Shown: positions 1 through 5,277 of the stretch, in pieces
Position numbering within the stretch: position 1 is the first letter of the stretch
How the letters are laid out: each line of letters begins with the position of its first letter
Assembly (NCBI GenBank): GCA_020047885.1
Contig: JAIFNF010000008.1
Span: 1 to 5,277, forward strand
Direction of reading: 5' to 3'
Length of the DNA: 5,277 nucleotides
Source: Gammaproteobacteria bacterium
GTDB taxonomy: Bacteria > Pseudomonadota > Gammaproteobacteria > Competibacterales > Competibacteraceae
The notes under the pieces: model-generated
What the model was told of the DNA's origin: nothing
Databases searched by the model: none
The model's input: only the letters and a program-made list of their open reading frames with translations
Position numbers and translations under genes: made by a program

Positions 1-778
1 CCAGATAGACCATGATCAGAATGTCTGTGGTCTTGATAATATCGAACACCCGGGGACTGATAAACTGCAGTAAATGTGCAAATAATCCCCCAGCAATACC
101 CGCAAAAAACGAGGACGTCATAAACGCCAGAAACTTCACCCGGCGGGTATTCACGCTCATCAAATCACTGGCGATTTCATCTTCACGAATGGATAAAACG
201 CCGCGCCCGTATTTGGAATAAACAAAGTTCCGCACCATCCAGATCGAGACCACCACCCAGAAAAACACCCAGGGCAGCGTCGTTAGTCGTTTAATCCCCG
301 GAATACCGCGTGGCCCGCCAATGAAGTCGATGTTTTCAATAACCGACTTCACAATCATCAGAAAGGCCAGGGTGATAATAGCCAGATAATCGCCGCGCAC
401 TTTGAATGAAGGAACCGCCACGATTAGCCCGAGCAGCGCTGCCGCCAGTCCACCAGCCAGCACCGCCAGAGGAAATAAGCCTGGATAAGCGGCGATCGGC
501 AGAACTTTCATGGTCAATAGCGCGGCGGTATAAGCGCCTACCGCCATAAAACCAGCATGAGCCAGGGAAAACTCGCCCATGTAACCATTCACCAGATTCA
601 GGCTGACCGCCAGAATGATATTAATGCCGACGTACATCAGCACCAACTGAACATATTTGTTCAGCAGGTTGTATTCAGGAATGGCGAAGGCCAAGATAAA
701 CCCCATCGCGACCAGAACCGGCAACAGCCAGAGCTGCTCCAACAACCAGTCCCAGTGACTTCTGAGCAGAGCCGTCAT
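1..778 (-). CDS. livM: Branched-chain amino acid ABC transporter permease LivM (partial, C-terminus beyond left edge)
   Basis: Inner-membrane permease of a HAAT-type ABC importer, expected to pair with LivH to form the channel for branched-chain amino acids or related substrates. The first 259 codons are open without a stop and run off the left edge. Seen: an N-terminal hydrophobic stretch (about 17-33), then the family signature around 61-84 (NLVNGYMGEFSLAHAGF, then GAYTAA), VRGDYLAIITLAF at 127-139, IGGPRGIPGI at 153-162, and GRGVLSIREDEIASDLMSVN at 191-210, followed by the helix FLAFMTSSFFAGIAGGLFA (216-234). The visible part stops at ILIMVYLG, just where the family's glycine-rich ATPase-contact (EAA-like) loop should follow, so perhaps 50-100 residues are missing. 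The start ATG (776-778) overlaps the livH stop as ATGA. There is no strong Shine-Dalgarno, so translational coupling is likely. Family assignment is secure; the exact substrate is inferred. Confidence 0.95.
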   Translation of the reverse strand, partial: MTALLRSHWDWLLEQLWLLPVLVAMGFILAFAIPEYNLLNKYVQLVLMYVGINIILAVSLNLVNGYMGEFSLAHAGFMAVGAYTAALLTMKVLPIAAYPGLFPLAVLAGGLAAALLGLIVAVPSFKVRGDYLAIITLAFLMIVKSVIENIDFIGGPRGIPGIKRLTTLPWVFFWVVVSIWMVRNFVYSKYGRGVLSIREDEIASDLMSVNTRRVKFLAFMTSSFFAGIAGGLFAHLLQFISPRVFDIIKTTDILIMVYL

Positions 779-1662
779 ACTTTTTGTGTCCGGGGCTGGC
801 CGAGGATGCCGTAAGGTCGAATCATAATCAGTAACATCAATAGCGAAAACGCCACAAAATCCCGATAGGTCGACGGGAAGAAAGCGGTCACCATAATCTC
901 CACTCCACCGAGAATAAACGCACCGATCATCGCACCGCGAATATTGCCAATGCCGCCGACCACGGCGGAAATAAACGCCTTCCAACCAACCATAATCCCC
1001 ATATAGGGATCAATTACCGGATACGCCAAGGCATACATGGTCCCGGCAGCGCCCGCTAACCCCGCGCCAATCGCGAAGGTAATAGAAATAATCAGATTCA
1101 CCGGAATGCCCATCAGCGGCACGAAGGTCTTGTCCCAAGAAATAGCGCGCATGGCCATGCCGACCGGGGTACGGTGTACGACATAATCCAGCACGATCAT
1201 CAATCCCAGCGACAGGCAAATAATAATAACTTGCAGGGAAGACAGGGAAACCCCACCCAGATCCCAGGTCACATTCTCCAGCAACGGGGGAATATGTTTG
1301 GGATAAGGTGCCAGCGCCAGCGTGAAGTTTTCCAGGAACAGCCCCACGCCCAGCGCAGTAATAATGGCCGACACTCTGGGCGCATTGCGCAGCGGTTTAT
1401 AGGCCAGTCGCTCGATGACCACCCCCAGCAATGCCGTGCCTGCTATGGTCAACAGCAAGGTCGGCGCAAAGGGCAAACCCAGCATGGTCGCCGCCATGAA
1501 GCAGAAGAAGGCTCCAATCATGAACACGTCGCCGTGCGCGAAATTGATCATGGTCAGAATGCCATAGACCATGGTGTAGCCCAGAGCGATCAGTGCATAG
1601 ATGCTGCCCAGTTGCAGGGCGTTCAAAATCTGTTGAAGCCAGTAAACAATCCCGTCGCTCAA
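775..1662 (-). CDS. livH: Branched-chain amino acid ABC transporter permease LivH
   Basis: Second inner-membrane permease of the importer, 295 residues, full length for the family (about 290-310). Seen: first membrane helix at about 13-35, the signature NFAHGDVFMIGA (40-51), ERLAYKPLRNAPR (84-96) followed by SAIITALGVGLFLEN (98-112), the ATPase-contact EAA-like loop AVVGGIGNIRGAMIGA (233-248), and the C-terminal RPYGILGQP (282-290). The start is TTG. An in-frame TAA lies only four codons upstream (1675-1677), the ribosome site AACAGG sits 8 bases before the TTG, and the next in-frame ATG (residue 31) would remove most of the first helix. The gene overlaps livM by 4 bases and is separated from the binding-protein gene by a 254-base repeat-rich spacer. 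Substrate by family: leucine, isoleucine, valine or similar small amides and amino acids; the sequence alone cannot decide. Confidence 0.96.
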   Translation of the reverse strand: MSDGIVYWLQQILNALQLGSIYALIALGYTMVYGILTMINFAHGDVFMIGAFFCFMAATMLGLPFAPTLLLTIAGTALLGVVIERLAYKPLRNAPRVSAIITALGVGLFLENFTLALAPYPKHIPPLLENVTWDLGGVSLSSLQVIIICLSLGLMIVLDYVVHRTPVGMAMRAISWDKTFVPLMGIPVNLIISITFAIGAGLAGAAGTMYALAYPVIDPYMGIMVGWKAFISAVVGGIGNIRGAMIGAFILGGVEIMVTAFFPSTYRDFVAFSLLMLLIMIRPYGILGQPRTQKV

Positions 1663-1670
1663 GGTAATGG

Positions 1671-1676
1671 CCTGTT
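1671..1676 (-). promoter_or_regulatory. Ribosome binding site of livH supporting a TTG start
   Basis: The minus strand reads AACAGG here, 8 bases before the TTG at 1660-1662. The in-frame TAA at 1675-1677 overlaps it, so no upstream ATG or GTG start is possible. Only TTG (or a very rare ATT two codons earlier) can open the full-length protein. Confidence 0.6.
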
Positions 1677-1697
1677 ATGAAGTGACTGGTGGTCAGT

Positions 1698-1732
1698 GAT
1701 TAGTGATTAGCGATTAGCGATTAGCGATTAGC
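1698..1732. repeat. Tandem heptamer array, five copies of GATTAG(C/T)
   Basis: Five head-to-tail 7-base units on the plus strand: one GATTAGT (1698-1704) then four exact GATTAGC (1705-1732). A decayed unit, GGTCAGT, precedes them (1691-1697), and AGTCAGTC follows, so the array fades out on both sides. It lies in the livJ-livH spacer, ending 35 bases before the livH start codon in the transcribed direction (minus strand reads GCTAATC units). Short exact units of this kind can gain or lose copies by slippage. Here that would change the livH leader length, not a reading frame. Seen directly; any regulatory effect is inference. Confidence 0.9.
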
Positions 1733-1750
1733 AGTCAGTCGCCATATTCC

Positions 1751-1823
1751 AGAAATTAGCCACGGATAAACACGGATAATTTTTTTTCTGTGTCTTTCTG
1801 TGTCATTCCGTGGCTAAAATTCT
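1751..1823. repeat. Interrupted inverted repeat with internal 10-base direct repeats
   Basis: Perfect 11-base arms TTAGCCACGGA (1756-1766) and TCCGTGGCTAA (1807-1817), extended outward by AGAAA against AATTCT with one gap. The 40-base interior holds two pairs of direct repeats: CACGGATAAA/CACGGATAAT (1761-1780) and CTGTGTCTTT/CTGTGTCATT (1788-1807), separated by a run of eight T. Similar 'CCACGGATAAACACGGAT' stretches are familiar from intergenic DNA of many environmental bacteria, so this is probably a dispersed non-coding repeat. No transposase, and no target-site duplication that I can identify. Whether it folds in the livJ-livH transcript is not known. Confidence 0.75.
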
Positions 1824-1865
1824 CACGTTTGGCTGGAGTGTGGATCCAATCGGGTAACCCTTTTT

Positions 1866-1911
1866 AGAAAATCGCCTTAACCCTCCCCCACAAGGAGAGA
1901 GGGCGTTTTTT
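1866..1911. terminator. Terminator-like hairpin downstream of livJ
   Basis: Just past the livJ stop. In minus-strand RNA a 9-pair stem CCCUCUCUC/GGGGGAGGG (1895-1903 with 1881-1889, including two G-U pairs) encloses CUUGU, followed 9 bases later by AUUUUCU. On the plus strand the same arms pair less well (two C-A mismatches) but are followed, after a CG, by six T (1906-1911), so the element has terminator-like shape in both directions. There is no plus-strand gene to terminate. As a partial terminator it would lower livH and livM relative to livJ. It could instead be a dispersed C/T-rich repeat, since such CCCTC...GAGGG motifs recur in many genomes. Confidence 0.45.
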
Positions 1912-1916
1912 AAATC

Positions 1917-3077
1917 TCAGGGATTGGCGTTGGTGAAGTAGGTAAACTTGCCATCCTTGACTTGCAGGATCACCGCACTCTTGATCGGATCGCGTGAATC
2001 GGCCTGGAACTTCATGTCGCCGGTCACGCCCTTGTAACTGGGCAGCGTGGACAGCGCCGCACGGATCGCTTCACGGTCGGCCTTACCGCTGGTCTTGATC
2101 GCGCCGAACAGCAATCCGAACGCATCATAAGTCAGCGCCGCAACGTCGTCCGGCTTCGCACCGTAGGCTTTCTCGTAGTCGGTAATGAACTTTTTGGCGA
2201 CGGGCGCGGCGTTCTCAGCCGAATAATGAGTGCTGAAGTAGTAGCCGTTCATATCGGCGCCGCCCAGCTTCAGCAGTTCGTCACTGCCCCAGGAATCGCT
2301 GCCGATAAAGGGCACATTAAGGCCCAGCCGCTTGGCCTGCTGCACCTGCAGCGGTACTTCGCTGTAATAGTTGGGCAGGAAAACCACGTCCGGCTTGGCA
2401 TCCTTGATCTTGGTCAACTGCGCCGAGAAGTCCTTGTCATTGGTGGTGTAGGTTTCAAACGCGACGATCTTGCCACCCAGTTTTTCAAAGTTGGCCTTGA
2501 ACACCTCGGCAATGCCCTTGTTGTAGTCGGAAGCGACGTCATACAGCACCGCTACCTTCTTGGCCTTCAGTTTTTCCAGCGCAAACTTAGCCAGAACGCC
2601 ACCTTGGAAGGGATCGATGAAGCAGGCTCGAAACACATATTTCTTGGGTTGATTGGTGTTGGCGTCCAGCGTGGTCTTGGGATTGGTGGACCACGGCGTA
2701 ATTAATACCGTCTCGGAACTTTCGGCGATTTCAGAAGCCGGGATGGCATAACGGCTGGCGTTGGGACCGACGATCGCCAGCACCTCATCCTGCGTGATCA
2801 GCTTCTGCGCGGCGGCGGCGGACTGATCGGCCTTGCCGGCGTTGTCCTCTACAATCAGCTTGACCATCATCTTGTCCTTGCCGACTTGCAAGCCACCCGC
2901 GGCGTTAATTTCCTTAACGGCCATTTCGGCGGCGTTTCGGCAGGACGCACCCACCGCCGGCATGTCGCCGGTCAACTCGGCAATCACGCCCAGATTCAGG
3001 GTCTTCTCAGCGCCCCAGGCCGTCAGGCCCAGAGACATCAGCACGGAAAACAACAACAGGGACAGCGTCTTACGCAT
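1917..3077 (-). CDS. livJ: Branched-chain amino acid ABC transporter periplasmic substrate-binding protein (LivJ/LivK-like)
   Basis: Periplasmic type I binding protein that delivers ligand to the LivH/LivM channel; 386 residues, normal for the family. Seen: Sec signal peptide (basic RK at 2-3, hydrophobic 5-20) with probable cleavage after AWG (20-22). The mature protein opens with LNLGVIAELTGDMPAVGAS (27-45) and AAEMAVKEINAAGG (49-62). Ligand-pocket regions typical of the family are VGPNASRYAIPAS (103-115), ITPWSTNP (126-133), SDYNKG (183-188) and the hinge region IGSDSWG (258-264); S108, T131 and Y185 are plausible contacts by family position. The C-terminal YKGVTGDMKFQAD (348-360) is typical. 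Two cysteines, C46 and C152, remain in the mature form, not spaced like the close disulfide of E. coli LivJ. ATG start with GAGGG 7 bases before it. It heads the liv gene set. Actual ligand unproven: relatives bind leucine, amides or urea-like compounds. Confidence 0.93.
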   Translation of the reverse strand: MRKTLSLLLFSVLMSLGLTAWGAEKTLNLGVIAELTGDMPAVGASCRNAAEMAVKEINAAGGLQVGKDKMMVKLIVEDNAGKADQSAAAAQKLITQDEVLAIVGPNASRYAIPASEIAESSETVLITPWSTNPKTTLDANTNQPKKYVFRACFIDPFQGGVLAKFALEKLKAKKVAVLYDVASDYNKGIAEVFKANFEKLGGKIVAFETYTTNDKDFSAQLTKIKDAKPDVVFLPNYYSEVPLQVQQAKRLGLNVPFIGSDSWGSDELLKLGGADMNGYYFSTHYSAENAAPVAKKFITDYEKAYGAKPDDVAALTYDAFGLLFGAIKTSGKADREAIRAALSTLPSYKGVTGDMKFQADSRDPIKSAVILQVKDGKFTYFTNANP

Positions 3078-3084
3078 TAAATAG

Positions 3085-3089
3085 CCCTC
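3085..3089 (-). promoter_or_regulatory. Ribosome binding site of livJ
   Basis: The minus strand reads GAGGG, 7 bases before the ATG at 3075-3077. This fixes the start that gives a complete signal peptide. Confidence 0.75.
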
Positions 3090-3107
3090 AAGTAGCCAAT
3101 TTTCAGA

Positions 3108-3126
3108 CCTTCAGCGATGCTGAAGG
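3108..3126 (-). promoter_or_regulatory. Perfect 8-pair hairpin in the livJ leader
   Basis: CCTTCAGC and GCTGAAGG pair exactly around a 3-base ATC loop (minus-strand reading), ending 30 bases before the livJ ATG. A second small stem, CGGC/GCCG around 5 bases (3131-3143), lies directly beside it, upstream in the transcript. The following bases, TCTGAAAATT, are too poor in T for a convincing intrinsic terminator. It may stabilise or regulate the leader, or the pair of stems may be a REP-like dispersed element. The C-C-C-U-U just at its 5' side (3123-3127) could alternatively pair with the livJ GAGGG, a weak competing fold. Confidence 0.5.
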
Positions 3127-3177
3127 GATACGGCGAGAAGCCGGGCGAACCCTGCAAAGGCTTCACAGCGCCCATGA

Positions 3178-3183
3178 ATTATA
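3178..3183 (-). promoter_or_regulatory. Candidate -10 box of the livJ promoter
   Basis: An exact sigma-70 consensus TATAAT on the minus strand, about 100 bases upstream of the livJ ATG and inside the gap after the 3217-4272 gene. No recognisable TTGACA-like hexamer lies 15-19 bases upstream and there is no extended TG motif, so it would be weak or activator-dependent if real. A small inverted repeat AGCGC/GCGCT (3189-3193 with 3202-3206) occupies the -35 area and could be an operator. Predicted leader about 94 bases. Inference from motif only. Confidence 0.4.
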
Positions 3184-3216
3184 GCGTTAGCGCCGAAATT
3201 TGCGCTGCCGCCTGAC

Positions 3217-4272
3217 CTACAACAATCCACGGGCTTCCCACGGCGGCGCAATGATCTGCTCGGAGCGCTTGCGGCAGACCGCTTCCAGTTCCCTCAGAAC
3301 CGTTTCCATACCGATCAGCTTTTCCAGAATGGCGCGGATATCGCGCAGGGTGAAAATCACATCGACATCCATTTCCAGATATTTCTCACGTTCCGTGCGT
3401 TCGGTGCGCTCAATCGCTGACTGAATGCTCTCCAGGGGATCCACTTCAGTGCCCAACAGCCGAATGAAGACCCGCAATTTTTGTCGTTGCTGATTTAACC
3501 ATTCGTTATACATATAAAACATTTCATAGCCGTCTTCAATCGAATAGGCTTTGTAGCGGAATTTCATCTTGAGATCATCAAAGGTACTGCGTCGAAACAA
3601 CTTGCCCTCTTTCCAATCCTCAATAGTTTGCTGGAACTCCAGTGGCAGCAAATCGACGTCCGCCTGAATGCGATTCTTGATGAACTCCAAATCGCCGCCT
3701 TCCTTCTCCACGAGTTCTATCACTGAACGCACTTGCTGGTGCAGGGCTTCAGTTCGGGTATAGGTTTTCTCGGTCAACTTGCTCGGCGTCGCCGTCGCAG
3801 CCAGTCGGCTACCTTCCCGCTCGGTCTCCACCCACTCGGCGATCGCGTCCTCAACCGCCCGCAACCGGTCGTTATCAGTTTCATTTTTCTGATCTTCTTC
3901 GCTGGCCCGTTGTTGACGCGCCCGCTCCGCCTCAGCCTGCTCGGCGGCCGCCCACTCCGCGATGGCCTGTTCAACAACCGCCTTATCCGCTACCGCCTTT
4001 TGGGCGGCGATCTGTTCAGCGACCAACCGCTTGGCGGCCAACCGTTCAGCCGCAGCTCGAGCGGCGGCGGTGCTATCCTCTTGCGACTTCTGCTGTACAG
4101 CAGCCTTAGTCTTGGCGGCTTTCTCCCTAGCTGCCTTTTCCATGGTCAGCACCCGTTCCTCAACCCGCTGTTTCCGCTGTTGGCCATGGCGCAGGATAAA
4201 CCAGAGGCCACTACCGACGATCGCCACTAGCACGATAAACACCATCAAGCTTGTCAATTGCCCGCTATTCAT
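3217..4272 (-). CDS. Unrecognised membrane-anchored alanine-rich coiled-coil protein
   Basis: 351 residues; family not recognised. Three parts are visible. First, one membrane helix (about 9-27, MVFIVLVAIVG onward) after a short uncharged N-terminus, followed by RHGQQRKQR; by the positive-inside rule the bulk should lie in the cytoplasm. Second, a long charged, alanine-rich helical or coiled-coil stalk (about 33-158). Third, a probably all-helical C-terminal domain (about 165-351) with aromatic-rich patches FRYKAYSIEDGYEMFYMYNEW (split at 238-258) and a single cysteine, C333. The stalk holds an imperfect duplication: VEQAIAEWAAAEQ (100-112) and VEDAIAEWVETER (140-152). ATG start with AGGGA 4 bases upstream. 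It follows rdgC by 52 bases on the same strand, so may be co-transcribed with it, and is followed by the livJ leader. The architecture superficially recalls TolA or RmuC, but neither family's C-terminal features are seen. No function is claimed. Confidence 0.85.
   Translation of the reverse strand: MNSGQLTSLMVFIVLVAIVGSGLWFILRHGQQRKQRVEERVLTMEKAAREKAAKTKAAVQQKSQEDSTAAARAAAERLAAKRLVAEQIAAQKAVADKAVVEQAIAEWAAAEQAEAERARQQRASEEDQKNETDNDRLRAVEDAIAEWVETEREGSRLAATATPSKLTEKTYTRTEALHQQVRSVIELVEKEGGDLEFIKNRIQADVDLLPLEFQQTIEDWKEGKLFRRSTFDDLKMKFRYKAYSIEDGYEMFYMYNEWLNQQRQKLRVFIRLLGTEVDPLESIQSAIERTERTEREKYLEMDVDVIFTLRDIRAILEKLIGMETVLRELEAVCRKRSEQIIAPPWEARGLL
3817..3975 (-). repeat. Imperfect internal duplication within the coiled-coil gene
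   Basis: Two 39-base segments, 3937-3975 and 3817-3855, match at 29 positions by hand alignment and encode VEQAIAEW... and VEDAIAEW..., 40 residues apart. The rest of the intervening region does not align obviously. Low-complexity alanine and glutamate coding could create part of the match, but the shared AIAEW with its tryptophan argues for duplication. Confidence 0.6.
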
Positions 4273-4324
4273 GAGTTCCCTGTTCCAACTACCTAATTCT
4301 AATAAAATCTTACACGATCAACGC
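4273..4324 (-). promoter_or_regulatory. AT-rich gap between rdgC and the coiled-coil gene with a weak -10-like box
   Basis: This 52-base gap is richer in A and T than the flanking genes. On the minus strand it contains TAGAAT (4296-4301), one mismatch from the -10 consensus. The nearest -35-like hexamer, TTGATC (4316-4321), is only 14 bases away, too close for a good sigma-70 promoter. No hairpin terminator for rdgC is visible, so read-through from rdgC is equally possible. The ribosome site AGGGA is at 4277-4281. Confidence 0.25.
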
Positions 4325-5227
4325 CTACGCTTCGCCGCCGAACAAATCCAGCAAATGCGGCAACAGCAACGCCAGCTCCCCGGTCATCAACGCAAACTCA
4401 GCGTCAAATACCGCCTCTGGAGAATCGGTGGCGTCATCCTGCAACGACTCACGCACCACGTCCAAAAACTGCAATCGACGGATGACCAGGGCTTCATCCA
4501 GCACAAACGCCAGCCGGTCGTTCCACACCAGACCCAACTGGGTGACCTGTTTGCCCGCGGCCAGATGGGCGCGAATCTCATCGCCGGTCAGATCCTGACC
4601 CCGGCAACGCACCACCCCACCATCGTCGCCGCCCTCGCGCAATTCGCAGCTATCGCCCAGCATAAATTCCCCCGGTGCCTGACCCTCGGTCAACCAGGCG
4701 GTCATGGTCGCTGAGACGGATTGCCGAACCTGGGGCGGTGCAATCGGCAGGGAATCAAGGGTATCGCGCAAGGCACCGGTGAGTTCTTCAACGCCGCGTG
4801 AACTGGCGCTGTCCACGATCAGCCAGCCCCCGGCAACGTCCAGATAAGCATAGCCCAGTCGGCTGCGCGTCAAGGCACGGGGGAGTAATTCCTGGACAAG
4901 TTGATCGCGCAATTCCAGCTTTTCCCGCCGCCGCACCGGGCGCCGTTGGTCATCTTCAATCAGGGCAATGCGTTCAGCCAGCGCCTGGTTGACGACGATC
5001 GGCGGCAACAGCTTGTCTTCGGTGCGCAAGCACATCAGCCAGTAACCCGCTACGGTATGCAGACGATCTCGCGCCTTGCGGCCCAGAGGCGGGGTCCAGC
5101 CGGCAGCGCTGGGCTGAAAACTGGGACAGGGTTGAAAAGCGCGTTGATCGAGCCGCGCCGCCAGTGCCTCGGCAGTCAGGGCAAACGGCTCAACCAGGCG
5201 AAAGAGGGTCAGATTCTTGAACCACAT
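4325..5227 (-). CDS. rdgC: Recombination-associated protein RdgC
   Basis: Nucleoid-associated DNA-binding protein that forms a ring-shaped dimer around duplex DNA and modulates RecA. In E. coli it matters when replication restart is defective, and in Neisseria it affects pilin variation (family knowledge). 300 residues, against about 303 in E. coli. Seen: the diagnostic N-terminus MWFKNLTLFRL, GWTPPLG (43-49), LLPPIVVNQAL (73-83), the central LGYAYLDVAGGWLIVDSASS (124-143), ATMTAWL (173-179), and the conserved block VVRCRGQDLTGDEIRAHL (205-222) followed by GKQVTQLGLVW and RLAFVLDEAL (238-247). The ATG at 5225-5227 begins exactly at the family N-terminus, although no strong Shine-Dalgarno precedes it. 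First gene of the visible block; the coiled-coil gene follows after 52 bases. Complete, with no frameshift. Confidence 0.97.
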   Translation of the reverse strand: MWFKNLTLFRLVEPFALTAEALAARLDQRAFQPCPSFQPSAAGWTPPLGRKARDRLHTVAGYWLMCLRTEDKLLPPIVVNQALAERIALIEDDQRRPVRRREKLELRDQLVQELLPRALTRSRLGYAYLDVAGGWLIVDSASSRGVEELTGALRDTLDSLPIAPPQVRQSVSATMTAWLTEGQAPGEFMLGDSCELREGGDDGGVVRCRGQDLTGDEIRAHLAAGKQVTQLGLVWNDRLAFVLDEALVIRRLQFLDVVRESLQDDATDSPEAVFDAEFALMTGELALLLPHLLDLFGGEA

Positions 5228-5254
5228 GAAGACAGCATCCGTTGTCGCGAAAGC

Positions 5255-5267
5255 GCGGATTATCCGC
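5255..5267 (-). promoter_or_regulatory. Palindrome with embedded -10-like box upstream of rdgC
   Basis: GCGGAT and ATCCGC form a 13-base palindrome around one central base. Its minus-strand core, GATAAT (5259-5264), is one mismatch from the -10 consensus and lies about 32 bases before the rdgC ATG, a sensible position. The -35 region would fall at or beyond the right edge and cannot be checked. A palindrome over a -10 box could be an operator, but this is motif-level inference. A short CGCG/CGCG stem (5246-5257) overlaps it. Confidence 0.35.
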
Positions 5268-5277
5268 TAATGTTCCC

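Larger units (their letters stand above)
3077..3175 (-). other. Possible 32-codon leader open frame ending in a TAATG overlap with livJ
   Basis: An ATG at 3173-3175 opens a frame of 32 codons whose TAA shares one base with the livJ ATG (TAATG), the classic geometry of coupled translation. The predicted peptide begins MGAVKPLQGS and ends LKIGYLRAI, with no known match. Against it: no Shine-Dalgarno precedes the ATG, the ATG sits only 2 bases after the TATAAT box so that promoter would start transcripts past it, and livJ has its own GAGGG. An open frame this short can arise by chance. No run of leucine, valine or isoleucine codons suggests amino-acid attenuation. Confidence 0.15.

Noticed and set aside
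12..221. 69-codon plus-strand open frame at the left edge
   Set aside because: Shadow of the partial livM, whose family signatures on the minus strand are unmistakable.
1174..1680. 168-codon plus-strand open frame opposite livH
   Set aside because: Glutamine- and histidine-rich shadow of the hydrophobic LivH codons. LivH matches its family along its full length on the other strand.
1698..1732. CRISPR array
   Set aside because: Units are 7 bases and directly adjacent with no spacers; this is a simple tandem repeat.
1751..1823. Small transposable element (MITE)
   Set aside because: Terminal inverted repeats exist, but no target-site duplication or matching transposase ends can be recognised, so it is reported only as an inverted repeat.
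2226..2705. 159-codon plus-strand open frame opposite livJ
   Set aside because: Antisense shadow of a clear binding-protein gene, with no start signal.
3108..3126. Intrinsic terminator of the 3217-4272 gene
   Set aside because: The stem is perfect but is followed by TCTGAAAATT rather than a T-run in either direction, so it is kept only as an unassigned leader hairpin.
3217..4272. RmuC-like nuclease or TolA
   Set aside because: The shared membrane helix plus coiled coil is generic. No RmuC nuclease motifs are visible in the C-terminal part, and TolA has the opposite membrane orientation and a different C-terminal domain.
3962..4714. 250-codon plus-strand open frame across the coiled-coil gene and rdgC
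   Set aside because: It is antisense to two well-supported genes, spans their intergenic gap, and its alanine- and glutamine-rich protein is a by-product of their codon use. No ribosome site or known family.

Overview
The window reads entirely on the minus strand, from right to left. It looks like a chromosomal segment of a proteobacterium, most likely a gammaproteobacterium. The main reason is a clear RdgC, a family known mainly from beta- and gammaproteobacteria; moderate GC content and the style of the intergenic repeats agree. A Competibacter-like or methylotroph-like lineage is only a guess. No phage, transposase, CRISPR array, tRNA or rRNA was seen.

Layout in transcription order (high to low coordinates): a 50-base upstream piece with a promoter-like box inside a small palindrome (5228-5277); rdgC (4325-5227), a RecA-modulating DNA-binding protein; a 52-base gap; an unrecognised 351-residue membrane-anchored, alanine-rich coiled-coil protein (3217-4272); a 139-base regulatory gap (3078-3216) with a perfect TATAAT box and a strong small hairpin; a periplasmic branched-chain amino-acid-type binding protein, livJ/livK-like (1917-3077); a 254-base spacer packed with repeats (1663-1916); the permease livH (775-1662), which starts with TTG; and the permease livM (from 778 to the left edge, incomplete), which overlaps livH by ATGA.

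The three liv genes are the front half of an ABC importer operon. The binding protein captures substrate in the periplasm and LivH and LivM form the inner-membrane channel. The two ATPases (livG, livF) are expected just beyond the left edge but are not visible. The repeat-rich spacer with a terminator-like hairpin between livJ and livH fits the common pattern in which binding protein is made in excess over permease.

No clearly new multi-gene system is present. The most interesting items are the unidentified coiled-coil protein beside rdgC, the composite of three unrelated repeat types inside the liv operon, and the structured leader of livJ, which also contains a 32-codon open frame ending in a TAATG overlap with livJ.
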